In this document: positions 31,992 through 44,005 of the stretch, one piece after another
Position numbering within the stretch: position 1 is the stretch's first letter
How the letters are laid out: each line of letters begins with the position of its first letter
Assembly: GCA_034620365.1 (NCBI GenBank)
Contig: JAQGEQ010000192.1
Coordinates: 248,001 to 312,000 of the forward strand
DNA: 64,000 nt
DNA from: Pegea sp. RAD2-039
Lineage: Eukaryota > Chordata > Thaliacea > Salpida > Salpidae
Direction of reading: 5' to 3'
The notes under the pieces: generated by a model
What the model was told of the DNA's origin: nothing
Seen by the model: the letters and a program-made list of their open reading frames with translations, nothing else
The model's database searches: none
Made by a program: the position numbers and the translations under genes

Positions 31992-34555
31992 ATGGTGGAT
32001 ATTGACAAGTTTGTTATTTATTCTTTTTTAATAAAAATTTAAAAATATATAATTTTTCAAACCTTTCTTTCAAAATTGTTTAAAATATGTTTATGTTAAT
32101 CATATAGAAAGTGTTTAATCTTATTTATATTCATAAATATCTTTGTGTGCAGTAGTACTGGCGAGCCAGCAAAGCTTTCCAAGAAAGCTTTGAAAAAACA
32201 AGAAGCTAAAGCTGCAAAAGAAGCTAAAAAAGCTGAAAAGAAAGCAATTCTTGAAGCCTCTCAACCACCAGAAGCTGAAGACTTTGCCAAAGAGTTTTAT
32301 GGGAACATGAATATGATACAATCAACAGAAAAGCCAGGCATGAAAGAAAATAATCAATCAATTTTATTAACAGAGTATCTTTACAGATAGAACTTTAGTT
32401 CCTGTTTGTGATTTATCTGCAAAAAATTCTGGTGAAAATGTTTGGTTGCGTGGTAGACTTCATACGTCTAGAGGAACTGGTAAACAGTGTTTTGTGGTAA
32501 TACGCGACCAGCAAGCAACTATTCAAGCAATTGTTTGTGTTAGTGATGTGGTTAGCAAGCAAATGGTTAAGTTCTGCTCAAGGTAAGTGCTTCTCTAGCT
32601 TGCCTGCTGCGACTTTAGATGCTTTTTCTTCTTAGCATAACTAAAGAAAGTATTATTGATGTAAACGGTGAAGTGAAAACAGTTGACAAGAAAATAGAAA
32701 GTTGTACACAAAGTGACATCGAACTAAACATCAAACAAGTTATTTGTAAACCACAAGTTAATCAATTAGTTAAAAGTTGAACTTTTTAGGTATTTGTTGT
32801 CAGTAAAGCTGTCCCAAAACTTCCTTTGTTGATTGAAGATGCTTCAAGACCTGAATTAGAAGATTCAACTGATGATGGAAGAGCTAGAGTGAACTTGGAC
32901 ACTCGATTAGATAACAGGATTCTTGATTTGAGAGTAAAGAGATCTTTAAATAGTTGATGACTTTTTATAAAAAATTTTCTCATCCAATCTGTCTTCCATC
33001 TTTTTTTAAGTTCTGATCTTCAGACGCTGATCTCAAAGCTCTTTTGATTAAAAAATTAGCTTAGAAGGAACCTCAAGTTGTTAAAAGCTCTATTAAGGTC
33101 CCTAAAGACGCCTGGGGCTTTTTTAGGGCAACATTTTGTACCTCTGAATTAAACTGATGATCTAAAAATCTCATTTCTTTTTTCGTAGACACCAACTAAG
33201 CAAGCGATCTTTCGTGTTCAAGCTGGAATCTGTAAACTCTTCCGCAGTCATCTGACTAAAAACGGATTCTGTGAGATCCACTCGCCAAAAATCATCTCAG
33301 CAGCTAGTGAAGGAGGAGCAAATGTGTTTGAGGTGATCTCTCAGTCTTCTAAGTGATCCCAAATAACCTGAATAATCTTCTAGCTCGGATACTTCAAACG
33401 AAAAGCTTATTTGGCACAAAGTCCTCAATTATACAAGCAGATGGCAATTGCAGCTGACTTCAAGAAGGTCTTTACTGTGGGAGCAGGTTAAAGATCGTGT
33501 CTAGTGATGAAGATTTTAAAGAAGAGGTTTATTACAGTGTTTAGAGCTGAAGACTCGAATACTCACAGACATCTTTGTGAGTTTGTGGGACTTGATGTAG
33601 AGATGGAAATTAATTATCATTATCACGAGGTCCTTGAGGTTATTGGAAATCTTTTCATCAGTATTTTTAAGGGTTTAAGAGACGAGTAAGACTCCTTAGA
33701 TGTACTTCCTTGTTCTCATTTGATCTTGTAGGTATCAGAAGGAAGTTCAAACTGTACGGAATCAGTATCCTTCAGAACCTTTTAAATTTTTGGAACCTGC
33801 ATTAATCCTTCAATATCCAGAAGCTGTAAAAATGCTCAATGATGAAGGAATTGAAATGGGAGACGAAGAAGACTTGAGGTTAGGAACAAGTGTATCTCTT
33901 ACATCTCTAAATCTCTCATCTTTATCAGCACTCCTAATGAAAAGTTACTTGGGAAATTGGTCAAAAAGAAGTATGATACAGACTTCTACATCTTGGATAA
34001 GTATCCTCTCGCTGTACGTCCCTTCTACACGATGCCTGATCCGAATAACAAAGTTGGTTGCAGCTTCATATTTTTCTGTGAATTGATTTTTGAAGAGTTG
34101 TTGATAGTTTCAAGTGGTTGTTGATAAGTGGTTGACTACGTGTCACTATCTTCATCATTTCAAAGAGTTTTGTAACCATGGAAACCTCCTTAAATCTTCA
34201 TTGTGATCTCATCAAGAGCTTTTTACAGAAATGGTCGAATTCTTACGATATGTTCATGAGAGGGGAAGAGATCCTTAGTGGGGCGCAACGAATCCATGAT
34301 CCTGAGTTCCTCTCCCAAAGAGCAACTGATCATGGAATTGATCTTAAAACGATCGCAGCTTACATCGACTCTTTTAAATATGGATGTCCTCCACACGCAG
34401 GAGGAGGGATTGGTGAGTTGAATCAAAGAGCTACATCCGATCCTTACATCTGTGTCTTTGTAGGTATGGAGCGAGTAACGATGTTATATTTGGGTCTTCA
34501 CAACATCCGATCGTCATCTCTTTTCCCGCGTGATCCAAAACGTCTTACTCCTTAA
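31992..34555 (+). CDS. DARS1: Aspartate-tRNA ligase, cytoplasmic
   Basis: Class IIb synthetase charging tRNA-Asp. Exons: 31992-32008, 32153-32337, 32387-32582, 32636-32738, 32790-32933, 33189-33332, 33384-33486, 33538-33685, 33732-33878, 33929-34052, 34229-34412, 34464-34555. They give 528 aa (human 501). The Lys/Ala-rich N-terminal helix ([17 protein letters not shown]) is the eukaryotic tRNA-binding extension. It is followed by an OB-fold anticodon domain and the catalytic core with [27 protein letters not shown] (motif 2), PFYTMPDP and GGGIGMERVTM (motif 3), ending in RDPKRLTP. The second intron (32338-32386) is GC-AG, fixed by the conserved EKPDR junction. AATAAA signals follow at about 34616 and 34829. 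Confidence 0.97.
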
Positions 34556-36093
34556 AGACCCTCAGTAGTTGGTGATGATGTTGAGACATCCTTTCTTGTG
34601 TCTTTTCGCTCATCATTAATAAACACTTGCAAGCTCCGTATCACGTGATTAGCTTTTGATGAGAGATCTTCTATCAAATTTGAATGGTGCAGTTTAGTTA
34701 CTTCTACTTCCGGTAATTGTAAATTGCCGGAAATTACAAAGAACTTTTCGACCGACAAGCGCAAGAAAGTCACGTGGGAGAAAATTTAGAGAATATTAAG
34801 AAGGTTTGCTCAGTTAGTTCGTTTGTCAATAAATTAGCTTTGATGAGTTTCAAGTCAATAAAAAGTTGTTTCATATTTGGGGTTGATTGGATTTGCAAAT
34901 GCCCTTTAGTGAGATATCATCTAACTCCATTCAAGTCAGAGCTAGTTAACAAACTTCTTCAGAATGCAAACTACTAACCTTTGAGCTCACTGATATTCGA
35001 GGTATCAAAGACTTGATAAAAGTTGGTAAAAGGCAACATATTAAGATGGATTTATAAAAAGTAGAAAACTTTTATTATAGTGAAAATATCAACAATTTCA
35101 ACAAACACTTTCCTTATAAGGGCTGACAACTTGTTTTTAAGACCAAAAACTTAAAAGATAATAATTTATAATATATTGCTGGGCAATTTTTTTTTGATTA
35201 TCAAAATATTTCTAAAAATTTTTTAGGATTTATCAAAAGGTAATGTGAAGTTTAACTATTAAAAATAATTATTCAATTTTAGAAATATTCATTTTCCCTT
35301 TTGTAAGATACAAAGTCCTTGAAATCATCTGAAGCTAAATTAAAGTTAAGTTCTGATAATTTATTGTAAAATAATTATTTCTAATTTGCTAGCTAGCCTA
35401 GGAGCTTTTGAAAGATTAAGAATTTTGATGAAGTAACAAATTATGATTTATTAAAAACTTATTAAATTACAAATTAAATCTCCAATAATAAATTAAAAGT
35501 TATTCTGCTCAAAACCTCAAATTTATCATCAACAATTTCAAACTAATAATTTAAAGAGCTAAAAAACAGATTTGAAATATTTAAACTTTCAAAAAGAAAA
35601 ACCAAAATCAAATTTATCATCAACAATTTCAAACTAATAATTTAAAGAGCTAAAAAACAGATTTGAAATATTTAAACTTTCAAAAAGAAAAACCAAAATC
35701 TATTTTCTAACTTAAATCATTTCAATAATAACAAATTAAACAACAACAAACAAAAATTTATTAAATTAAAGTTCCAGGAAATAAAAATACAAAATCAGTA
35801 TACAAATGAGCAAAAAAAAAAGTCTGAAAAACCTAGCTAAGAATGATTCGGGGGTTGAGGAAGAAAAAGTGACCCAGCTGTAAGTTGCTTCATTATAAAA
35901 AGCAACAAGTTATGCTGTCGTCAATAAAAAAAGTATATTTTTGAAGATATGATTATTTGCAAACTCCGAAAACTTCCCAGGGACCCTTTTTTTAGCGACA
36001 ATCACAAATTCTTCATGAAAGATTTCAATTCCATCAAAATAAACCTTTCATCAATTTCATATAAATATTTCAAGAATTGGATTGAAGATACTT
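34556..36093. other. Convergent 3' flank of DARS1 and PHF14
   Basis: The first ~300 bp is GC-richer and probably 3' UTR. The rest is AT-rich and includes a perfect 91-bp tandem duplication (about 35517-35700). No gene is seen. Confidence 0.6.
35517..35700. repeat. Perfect tandem duplication, 91-bp unit
   Basis: Two copies (about 35517-35609 and 35608-35700) show no visible difference. The event is either very recent or an assembly effect. Confidence 0.9.
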
Positions 36094-39000
36094 TTAAGTC
36101 GAATGCCGGATGTAATTGTGATCCATAAAGACACTATTAGAAGTCATCTGTGTCCTTTTATGATCCAATTTAACCGGATTTTTCTTGATCACGTGCCCCG
36201 CTGTTTTTGTCTTTTTTTTAATTTTGTTTTTTGTGAATTTTTGTGAATTCTGTCGTCTTTTTGAAGTAGATGATTTGATCTTATTATATTCAACCGCCAA
36301 CATCGTCGGGTTTGATCCCTAAAAGATAAAGATTCAAAAAATTGAAACAAGGAGACACAAACTTACCCAGAAGTACTCAGGAGTCCTCCTCTTTCTACTT
36401 GACCGTTTCAATTTACTCAAAACGCCACCTGGTGGTTCTTCAGCTTTCTCAGAAACTTCATTTGATTCGCGAGAAGCTTCTGAAGACTTTTCAGCTTTTG
36501 AACAACATTCATCGCATTTCCTGAAAATAAAAGATGAAAAAAACTGAAATATAAAAGATCAGAAGACCAGGTGAAGAATTTGTGACTTCTTTTAATAGTT
36601 TTTTCATTCAAAGGAGGTTCCCAACACCAAAAATGTCGTGAAATTCCACAACCTCCACAAGGATACATACTCTCTTGATTTTCTAGTTTCTGACATTCAG
36701 CACAAACTACATCATCAGCTTCTATAAACACAATTCATCATCTATCAACATCCAATCATCTATTCTCACTTACTCTTTTCTGGATTCGTTCTGATCACCG
36801 CCGCTGAAACCGATTTCCTACCTTGAATGATCTTCGGCACCAGGAGAGAATCGTCAATCTCGCCGGGTTTCAAGCTCTTTCTTTCGGCCAAATCACAATT
36901 ATCTTCCGATGTCCCCGCCACCATATTCACTTTTGACAATTGCTTAAAAAGTTCGCATTTATCAGCGCCTCCGTTCAAGGTCTTGATTTGATTTGCAAAG
37001 ATGATAGGGAAGCAACGATCGTCGCTCTTTGTGACGTCAGGATGACCGATTTGGATGAGTGATTTTGGATCGGGATTTAAAACGCGAAATGCATTTCCAG
37101 AAGGAGCCACCGTCTTCAACAAAACTCCGTCACGTGACTTGTTATCGTCAGATGACGTCATTGACGGTTCGTAACGTACCGTGAAAGGGCGCGACAACTC
37201 TTCAGGCAAGCGATGACGTTTCTCGGGCGACGCTGGTGACGTCACTACTTCTTCTGACTTCTTTGTGAATTTTGGAGCCAAAATGACAGAGAGATTATTG
37301 AAAGGTCGAGAAAGCATCGTGAAGCATTTGACAGAATCGTTTGACGCGAGCTTTTCTGAAGCGTTACCGGTCACGCTCTGCTGGTCAAGCATCGTGAAGG
37401 GACGTGACGTCATCAGCTTGTTGTCACTTCCACTAGGTGGTGATTGAGAAGATAGAAAGAAGAAAGGACGCGATGAGGTGGAAGGTTTGTTTTGAAAGTG
37501 CATCGAAGTGAGGAGACTTATGGGAAAAGGAACAGAGTTTAACGATTTGTCGCTGATTTGGGGTCTTTTGGGCGTTTCATCGCTTTTCTCGCCACTAGGA
37601 GGACATAAGACTTTCTTGTAGATTGTGTCTTTGTTTGAAGATTGGTTGCTAGGCAACAGCTGTTTGCCGCGCGACTTCTTTTTCGTTGTTTCGTGTTTTT
37701 TTTGTCGTTTCGAGTCAGCTGCTTTATTTTCGGATAGTGATTGGACCAGTTGAAGTGTGGACTTGATTTGTGGGTCAGTGGTTTTACGTTTGAGACCCGG
37801 TGGGACACTGGTCCGCAAAATTGTTGGATATTTAAATGAGGTAGGTAGTGAGTTGGTTCGAATTCGCGAATCGCTGTTCACAAGACGATTGTGAATCGTG
37901 ACAAGTTGCTCGTTGCTAGTAGCAACGCTCTTAGGAGGTTTGTTCTCAATTGAGGTTTTTGAGGATTTGTCTTCCAAGATCACTTCATCTGATCTGAAAT
38001 CTTCATCTGAATGTATCTTCTTCTTGTTTTCATTAAACTTTTTCCTAGCTGCGATTCTCTCAGCTGTTTTTCGTTTAATTGCTTTCTTCCTCGCAGCTAG
38101 TGTACTTGGGTGAGCCACTTTCTCGTTTGGTTGACCGCCACCACCTGCTACTGTTGGTTTTGATGATGGTTGTTGTGGTGCTGCTGGTGTTGCTGATGGT
38201 TGTTGTGGTGTAGTTGGTGTTGATGATGGTTGCTGTGGTGCTGCTGGTGTTGTTGATGGTTGCTGTGGTGCTGGTGGTGTTGTTGATGGTTGTTGTTGTG
38301 CTGGTGGTGTTGTTGATGGTTGTTGTTGTGCTGGTGGTGTTGATGATGGTTGTTGTGGTGCTGGTGTTGCTGATGGTTGTTGTGCTACTGTTGGTTTTGA
38401 TGATGGTTGTTGCTGTGGTGCTGCTGGTGTTGATGATGGTTGTTGTGCTGCTGGTGGTGGTGTTGTTGCTGATGATGCCGCTGGTGTAGTTGGTTTTGAT
38501 GATGGTTGTTGTTGTGCTGCTGGTGGCGTTGATGATGGTTCTGGTGTTGTTGGTTTTAATGATGGTGGTGCTTTTATTGGTGTTGTTGGTTTTAATGATG
38601 GTGGTGCTTTTATTGGTGTTGTTGGTTTTAATGATGGTGGTGCTTTTATTGGTGTTGTTGGTTTTAATGATGGTGGTGCTGTTATTGGTGTTAGTGCCGA
38701 TGATGTTAGTGATGGTGCTGCTGGTTTTAGTGATGGCGATGATGGTGTTAGTGGTGTTGCTGGTGTTTTATTGTCACCCAAAGTCTTATCTGGTGATGGT
38801 AATCTACTGGCTTCTTGGCTACTGGTTATTGTTGGTAATGTAAACACCAAATGTGGTTTTAGTAGCTTTGATGGTTTCAGTAATTGTACAACTCGTGGTA
38901 ATTTATCATCAATAAATGGTTGATTGCAAACACCATTCGATGGTATTCTGAAAACACCATTTGTTTGTATGCAAACACCAGTAGATGTCTGATTAGAAAC

Positions 39001-42000
39001 CACTGGAACCAGTTGCTTGGAAACACCAGTTATAACTGGTTCAGAAATACCATCTGTTGATGGTTTAAAAGTTTTTATACAAAAACCAGGTGGTTGCTTA
39101 GAAACCACAACTGCTGGTTGCTTGGAAACTGTATCAGCTAGTTGCTTAGCAACAAATGATTGTTTTGAAACACTAGCTAATGATTGAACAGATACACTAC
39201 CAAGTAATAACCCAGAGGTTTTTAGTGATACTGGTATCGAAATAGGATTAGATATCGGCTGAGATTTCAATAGACATCCAGTAGTACTTGGTTGCCTAGT
39301 TACTTCAGAACTTGGTTGCTTAGTTACTTCAGAACTTGGTTGCCTAGTTACTTCAGTAGATGGTTGCCTAGTTACTTCAGAACTTGGTTGCCTAGTAACT
39401 TCAGAACTTGGTTGCCTAGTTACTTCAGTAGATGGTTGCCTAGTTACTTCAGAACTTGGTTGCCTAGTTACTTCAGTAGATGGTTGCCTAGTAACTTCAG
39501 AACTTGGTTGCCTAGTAACTCCAGTAGATGGTTGTTGACAAATAGTGGCGGGTTGGCGAGTTTGTATAGATACACGAGCAAATGGTTGCCTGCATACTAT
39601 AAAAGATTGCTTGGAAACACCAGCACATGGTTGCTTGGTAACTACAGAAAGTGGTTGTTTTTGAATCACTACAGATGGTTGCTTAGAAACACCATTAGAT
39701 GGTTGATCAACGATTTCAGATAAAACTTCTTCAGTGTCTGCAACAATAACCGGAAATCATAAATCACTTGTCGTTGTCATGACAACTGATCTCACCTGAA
39801 GTAACGATGACGTCATCATCAAGTTGTTGCATCAAATCTTCCATACAACTTGCAACGTCATCTAACAGTTGTTGGTTGCTTAACAACGTCGATGTGACGC
39901 CATCAGACTTTTGACGAGGCGCTGACGTCACTTTACCGACGCTTCTTCGCGATTTCGCGCTCCGTCCTTTTGCTGGTTCCGACGACTTCCGTTTTTTCGA
40001 TTTATCTTTCTGTAAACACGTGACAAGTGACGTCAGTGAGCTATGACGTCATCAACGCTTACTGTCTGTCGCCAACGAGTCTTCAGATAATTGTCAGGCG
40101 AATATTTGCGCGATTCAGTTCGAAGCCTTTTGATTGGACGATGAATTGGTGACGTAGATGGAATATCATCTGATGAATCAGTTGATGAATCACTCTGACA
40201 TTCAGAGCATTGCCTAGCAACAACAGCAAGTGAGATTTTATAAAGAGATTGTGTTTGAATTAACCAGAGAAAATATTTCGATTTCTTTGGCATTCCGCTA
40301 AGAGGAGGATCAAGACATTGAAGATGAATCCACATCCGACAAACATCACAATTAACCAACAAATGTTGTTTGTCATCTGTCCCACATTTACGACATTTAT
40401 TCAAGACCGGTTCAGGGACAGCAAGCTCTGATTCGTGGTCGATGACCGGTGACACAGGGTCCTAAAATACAAACAGCGCTTTACCACCATCTAGTGGCTG
40501 ATTAATTTATCCGAAGATTTACTTCTTTAGTTGTGCAACTCTTTCTTTTGATTCCGAAACTTTCACGGATACTTTTTTCTAGAGGTTTAAAAGAACCAGC
40601 GCGCGTTCGTTTCGCGCTTAAACTTCCGGTTAAAGGACTGAAAGAAGAAACATCAAATTAGCAATTTACAACTGGTTGCTATGAGTTACAACTGGTTGCT
40701 ACGAGTTACAACTGGTTGCTACGAGTTACAAGTGGTTGCTACGAGTTACAAATGGTTGCTACGAGTTACAACTGGTTGCTACGAGTTACAACTGGTTGCT
40801 ATTGGTTACAGGTGGTTGCTACGAGTTGCAAGTGGTTACTATTGGTTACAGGTGGTTGCTACGAGTTACAACTGGTTGCTATTGGTTACAAATGGTTGCT
40901 ACGAGTTACAACTGGTTGCTACGAGTTACAAATGGTTGCTACAAGTTACAACTGGTTGCTATTGGTTACAGGTGGTTGCTACGAGTTACAACTGGTTGCT
41001 ACGAGTTACAAATGGTTGCTACGAGTTGCAAGTGGTTGCTACGAGTTACAAGTGGTTGCTACGAGTTGCAAATGGTTGCTACGAGTTGCAAATGGTTGCT
41101 ACGAGTTGCAAGTGGTTGCTACGAGTTACAACTGGTTACTATTGGTTACAGGTGGTTGCTACGAGTTACAACTGGTTGCTATTGGTTACAAATGGTTGCT
41201 ACGAGTTACAACTGGTTGCTACGAGTTACAAATGGTTGCTACGAGTTGCAAGTGGTTGCTACGAGTTGCAAATGGTTGCTACGAGTTACAACTGGTTGCT
41301 ATTGGTTACAGGTGGTTGCTACGAGTTGCAAATGGTTGCTACGAGTTACAAATGGTTGCTATTGGTTACAAATGGTTGCTACGGGTTGCAAGTGGTTGCT
41401 ATTGGCTACAGGTGGTTACTATTGGTTACAACTGGTTGCTATTGTTACCTGTAAGTTGACATAAACTGTCTGTTTGTTGTCACCCAATTTTTCAGTTTAT
41501 TTTCAATCATTTCAAATCTAGAAAATCTTTCTTCCAATTCATTACTTTCTTCATCATAAGATTTTGAGGTGTCTGTCAACTGATGAAAGAATCACAAGAT
41601 GAGAAGATACGAAGACAGAAAGATACTAATTACCTTTTTCATGAACTCTTTATCATCATTAGGAGTTGATATCAACTTAGAGTTGATCTCTTCAGCAATC
41701 TTCAGTCTCGATTTTTCCTCTTGCATCCGAAGGACACGATCATTGAATTGCTGAACGAAGAGGATGTTTAATCCAGGAGGAACTCTTCGTCTCTTCCTAA
41801 CTTCATGAGGAGTTTGAAAATTAAGATGACTCTGAAAGAGCGATCAGATGAAGATTGGGACGTTAGTGGGGCGTGGGGAACGAACATTACAGGTCACGTT
41901 GAGATGCTGAGCTTTTTTTTGTAGAACTTTCAATGTAGCCGCGTTTGAGAACAAGGGTCGAGGCTGGGGTTTTGGGGTGATTAATTGCTGGGGTCGATTC

Positions 42001-44005
42001 ATCTTTTTTAGGACATATGCTTCTCTGTATTGAGCTAATAGTCGTTGACGTCTTTCCTGGACAGATTAAATTTGTTGGAGGATCTTGTAGTAGATTAGAG
42101 ATGTACTTTAAGGTCTTTACGATCTTTCTCAAAATTATTTCGTTGTAATTGAAGCACAGCGTTTGCAAGATGAAAATTATCTTGTGTCTTTAAGTAGAGA
42201 TCTTCATTAGCATGAAGAGGACAATATACATCGTTGCTCTCACTATAAAATCAATTATCAAAGAGATTAGGGAAGAAATATGAGGTTAATGATGAAACCT
42301 GTAGAAATCTGCGTCTTGTTGAACTAACAAACCATATTTCTGAGCACATGTAACATGAAAAAAGTTTTTACAAAGACCAGCGTCACACTGTATGCAAATT
42401 CCTGCTCAAAACACAGTTTTAAAAATCAGTAAAAATAGAAGATGTTGAAAACCTGTTCGTGTCATTAATTTATCTTCACATAAAACACAATCTTTCGACC
42501 CATAAAATTTATAATTCATATTTGAGATATCAATCAAATTATCAGCAGTCAATACAAGCTTCCCACGAAAGATATATCTGCAAATATTCGGTTTATTTTT
42601 ATAAAAAATCGTTGAGTTAGTGGGGATTAAACCTGGCACAGATTACATGAAACCATTGACCTGTTGTCGTCTCTTTCAAGGAACCACCCTGTACAGGACA
42701 AAGTTCACATTGCTGCAAACAAACAAGATGAAATCTTTACAGCAGAGATCAATAAAAGACTCTTACTGGATTTTTATTGCTGATACAGCAATCACAAAAC
42801 CAAATTTTCCGCAGACGACTCCCATTCGATAATCCATGATCTGATGTTTCGGGTTTCATGTAACAAGCTACAAGATGAATGAAATATTGAATTGAAAGAG
42901 ACACAAGAACACAAATAAAACCTGCATGTATTGAAATTCCACAATTACTACATATCATCAAATCACCAGAAGATTTTAAACAAATACAACAAACTTCATT
43001 TGATCCCAACTCACCAAAATCATTGAGAACCTAATCAAAAGATTTTTATAAAAAGATTTTCCAGAAGATACCTCTACCTTAGCTTTTGAAACTTCAGTCT
43101 GATGTTGAATCCTTTTTATTTTGCTCGTTAATAAATTAGTGGTTCGACCATCGAATTTAGAATGAAGTCTTTTCACAATTTTGACGGCTTCACCTTTTTC
43201 TTTTGCTTCACGTGATAGTTCTTGATGTCGCGGTTTTCGACGCTTTTTGTGACTTCTTGAAAGACTTTTAGTACAAACTAAATATAGATAAGTTACGAGT
43301 TGATGATTGTAAGCAGAAGATTTACTTTTTGATGTAGTTGGATTCTGTAAGATTACTGATTGATTTTCATTTTCATCAGATTCGTTTTTATTCGAGTTCT
43401 CTTCATCTTCTGTATCAACAAATTGACAAAAATAAATAAAAGTTTGTTTACAAAAATGTAATAAATATTTAAAAAATGGAACAACAACAAATGAATAACA
43501 TCTTTCTACTACACTTCAATCTTCTGCACAAAAAGCACATGGCAACTTATTTCTAAAATTTGTTTATTTAAAACTAAAAAAATGAAATTTATGTTAACAA
43601 ACATTACAAATAAAATAGTTGATTGTTTTAAAAGTTGAATTCAAAATTGCTAAAATTAATCAGTTTTATAAACACAACTTTCTTCATTAATAGAATGATA
43701 ATTGTAAAAATTGAAATAAAAAAGTAACATGTCTACCACAAGAGGGTAGCATAAGCTTAAAAAGAGTAACAATTCACCCGAATGATCACTACAAGAGTCT
43801 TTAGAGCCTTCTGCGTTAAAGTCTTCATCAGCATCTTCATCGTATCCTTCTTCTTGTTGAATTAAAGTTAAGACATTGTGTTCCTGCCATTTTATCTGTC
43901 TTTTACCAGGGGCTCTGGTTGCTGCAAAGTAAATATTAAAAAAAGTGAAATAATGAGAGATATCATACTCATAGAATGATAAATTCCGGTAACTTTGCTA
44001 TCCAT
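36094..44005 (-). CDS. PHF14: PHF14-like multi-PHD-finger chromatin reader with a giant extra exon
   Basis: 21 exons, minus strand: 43969-44005, 43778-43921, 43326-43409, 43072-43277, 42922-43030, 42767-42867, 42633-42712, 42453-42577, 42299-42401, 42107-42242, 41898-42056, 41634-41831, 41449-41579, 40523-40637, 40265-40461, 40063-40213, 39796-40009, 36774-39737, 36568-36721, 36367-36520, 36094-36318. Phases join, giving 1,928 aa (human about 890). An acidic/basic N-terminus is followed by the PZP module (PHD, zinc knuckle QCELCPVQGG, second PHD CIQCDAGLC; about 171-340). PHF14 continues with ERRQRLLAQYREAY, a third PHD (CRKCGTDDKQHLLVNC, about 599-647) and a fourth (CAECQ to CDECC, about 1756-1810). 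PHF14 is nuclear; its PZP module binds histone H3. Exon 18 inserts about 988 Ser/Thr/Pro/Gln-rich residues between fingers three and four. The function of this species' version is inferred. Confidence 0.93.
38160..38535 (-). repeat. Coding low-complexity repeat (PSSTP/AQQQ type) in PHF14
   Basis: Imperfect units of about 24-33 bp encode QQPSSTPAAP-like peptides on the minus strand inside exon 18. Unit lengths are multiples of three, so the frame is kept. Confidence 0.85.
38539..38682 (-). repeat. Coding 36-bp tandem repeat, four copies
   Basis: Four near-identical 36-bp units encode the 12-residue peptide APPSLKPTTPIK (last copy variant). They lie within PHF14 exon 18, in frame. Confidence 0.9.
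39285..39531 (-). repeat. Coding 24-bp tandem repeat, about ten copies
   Basis: Units of 24 bp encode the octapeptide TRQPSSEV/TRQPSTEV within PHF14 exon 18. Read on the plus strand each unit contains GGTTGCCTAG, close to the GGTTGCTAGG core of the intronic minisatellites. Confidence 0.93.
40660..41447. repeat. 20-bp minisatellite filling PHF14 intron 13
   Basis: About 39 units of strictly 20 bp, consensus ACGAGTTACAACTGGTTGCT, with no insertion or deletion over about 780 bp. Only a few positions vary. The host intron is 40638-41448, so the array covers nearly all of it. At the donor side the splice site itself (ACAG/GTAAC on the minus strand) is part of the terminal unit. Long open frames in several phases are repeat artefacts. 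Confidence 0.97.
43736..43750 (+). promoter_or_regulatory. CTCF-like motif in PHF14 intron 2
   Basis: CCACAAGAGGGTAGC is a partial match to the CTCF core. This is a motif resemblance only. Confidence 0.15.

Noticed and set aside
38214..38843. Val/Leu/Met-rich plus-strand frames resembling membrane proteins
   Set aside because: They are antisense to the Pro/Ser/Thr-rich coding repeats of PHF14 exon 18. GGTGGT-type codons produce the hydrophobic look.
39292..39723. Plus-strand frame of repeated SYFRTWLP peptides
   Set aside because: It is the antisense reading of the TRQPSSEV coding repeat in PHF14.
40681..41464. Three overlapping plus-strand frames of 242-257 codons
   Set aside because: All three phases are open over the same 20-bp repeat, antisense to PHF14 and within its intron 13. 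This is a repeat artefact.
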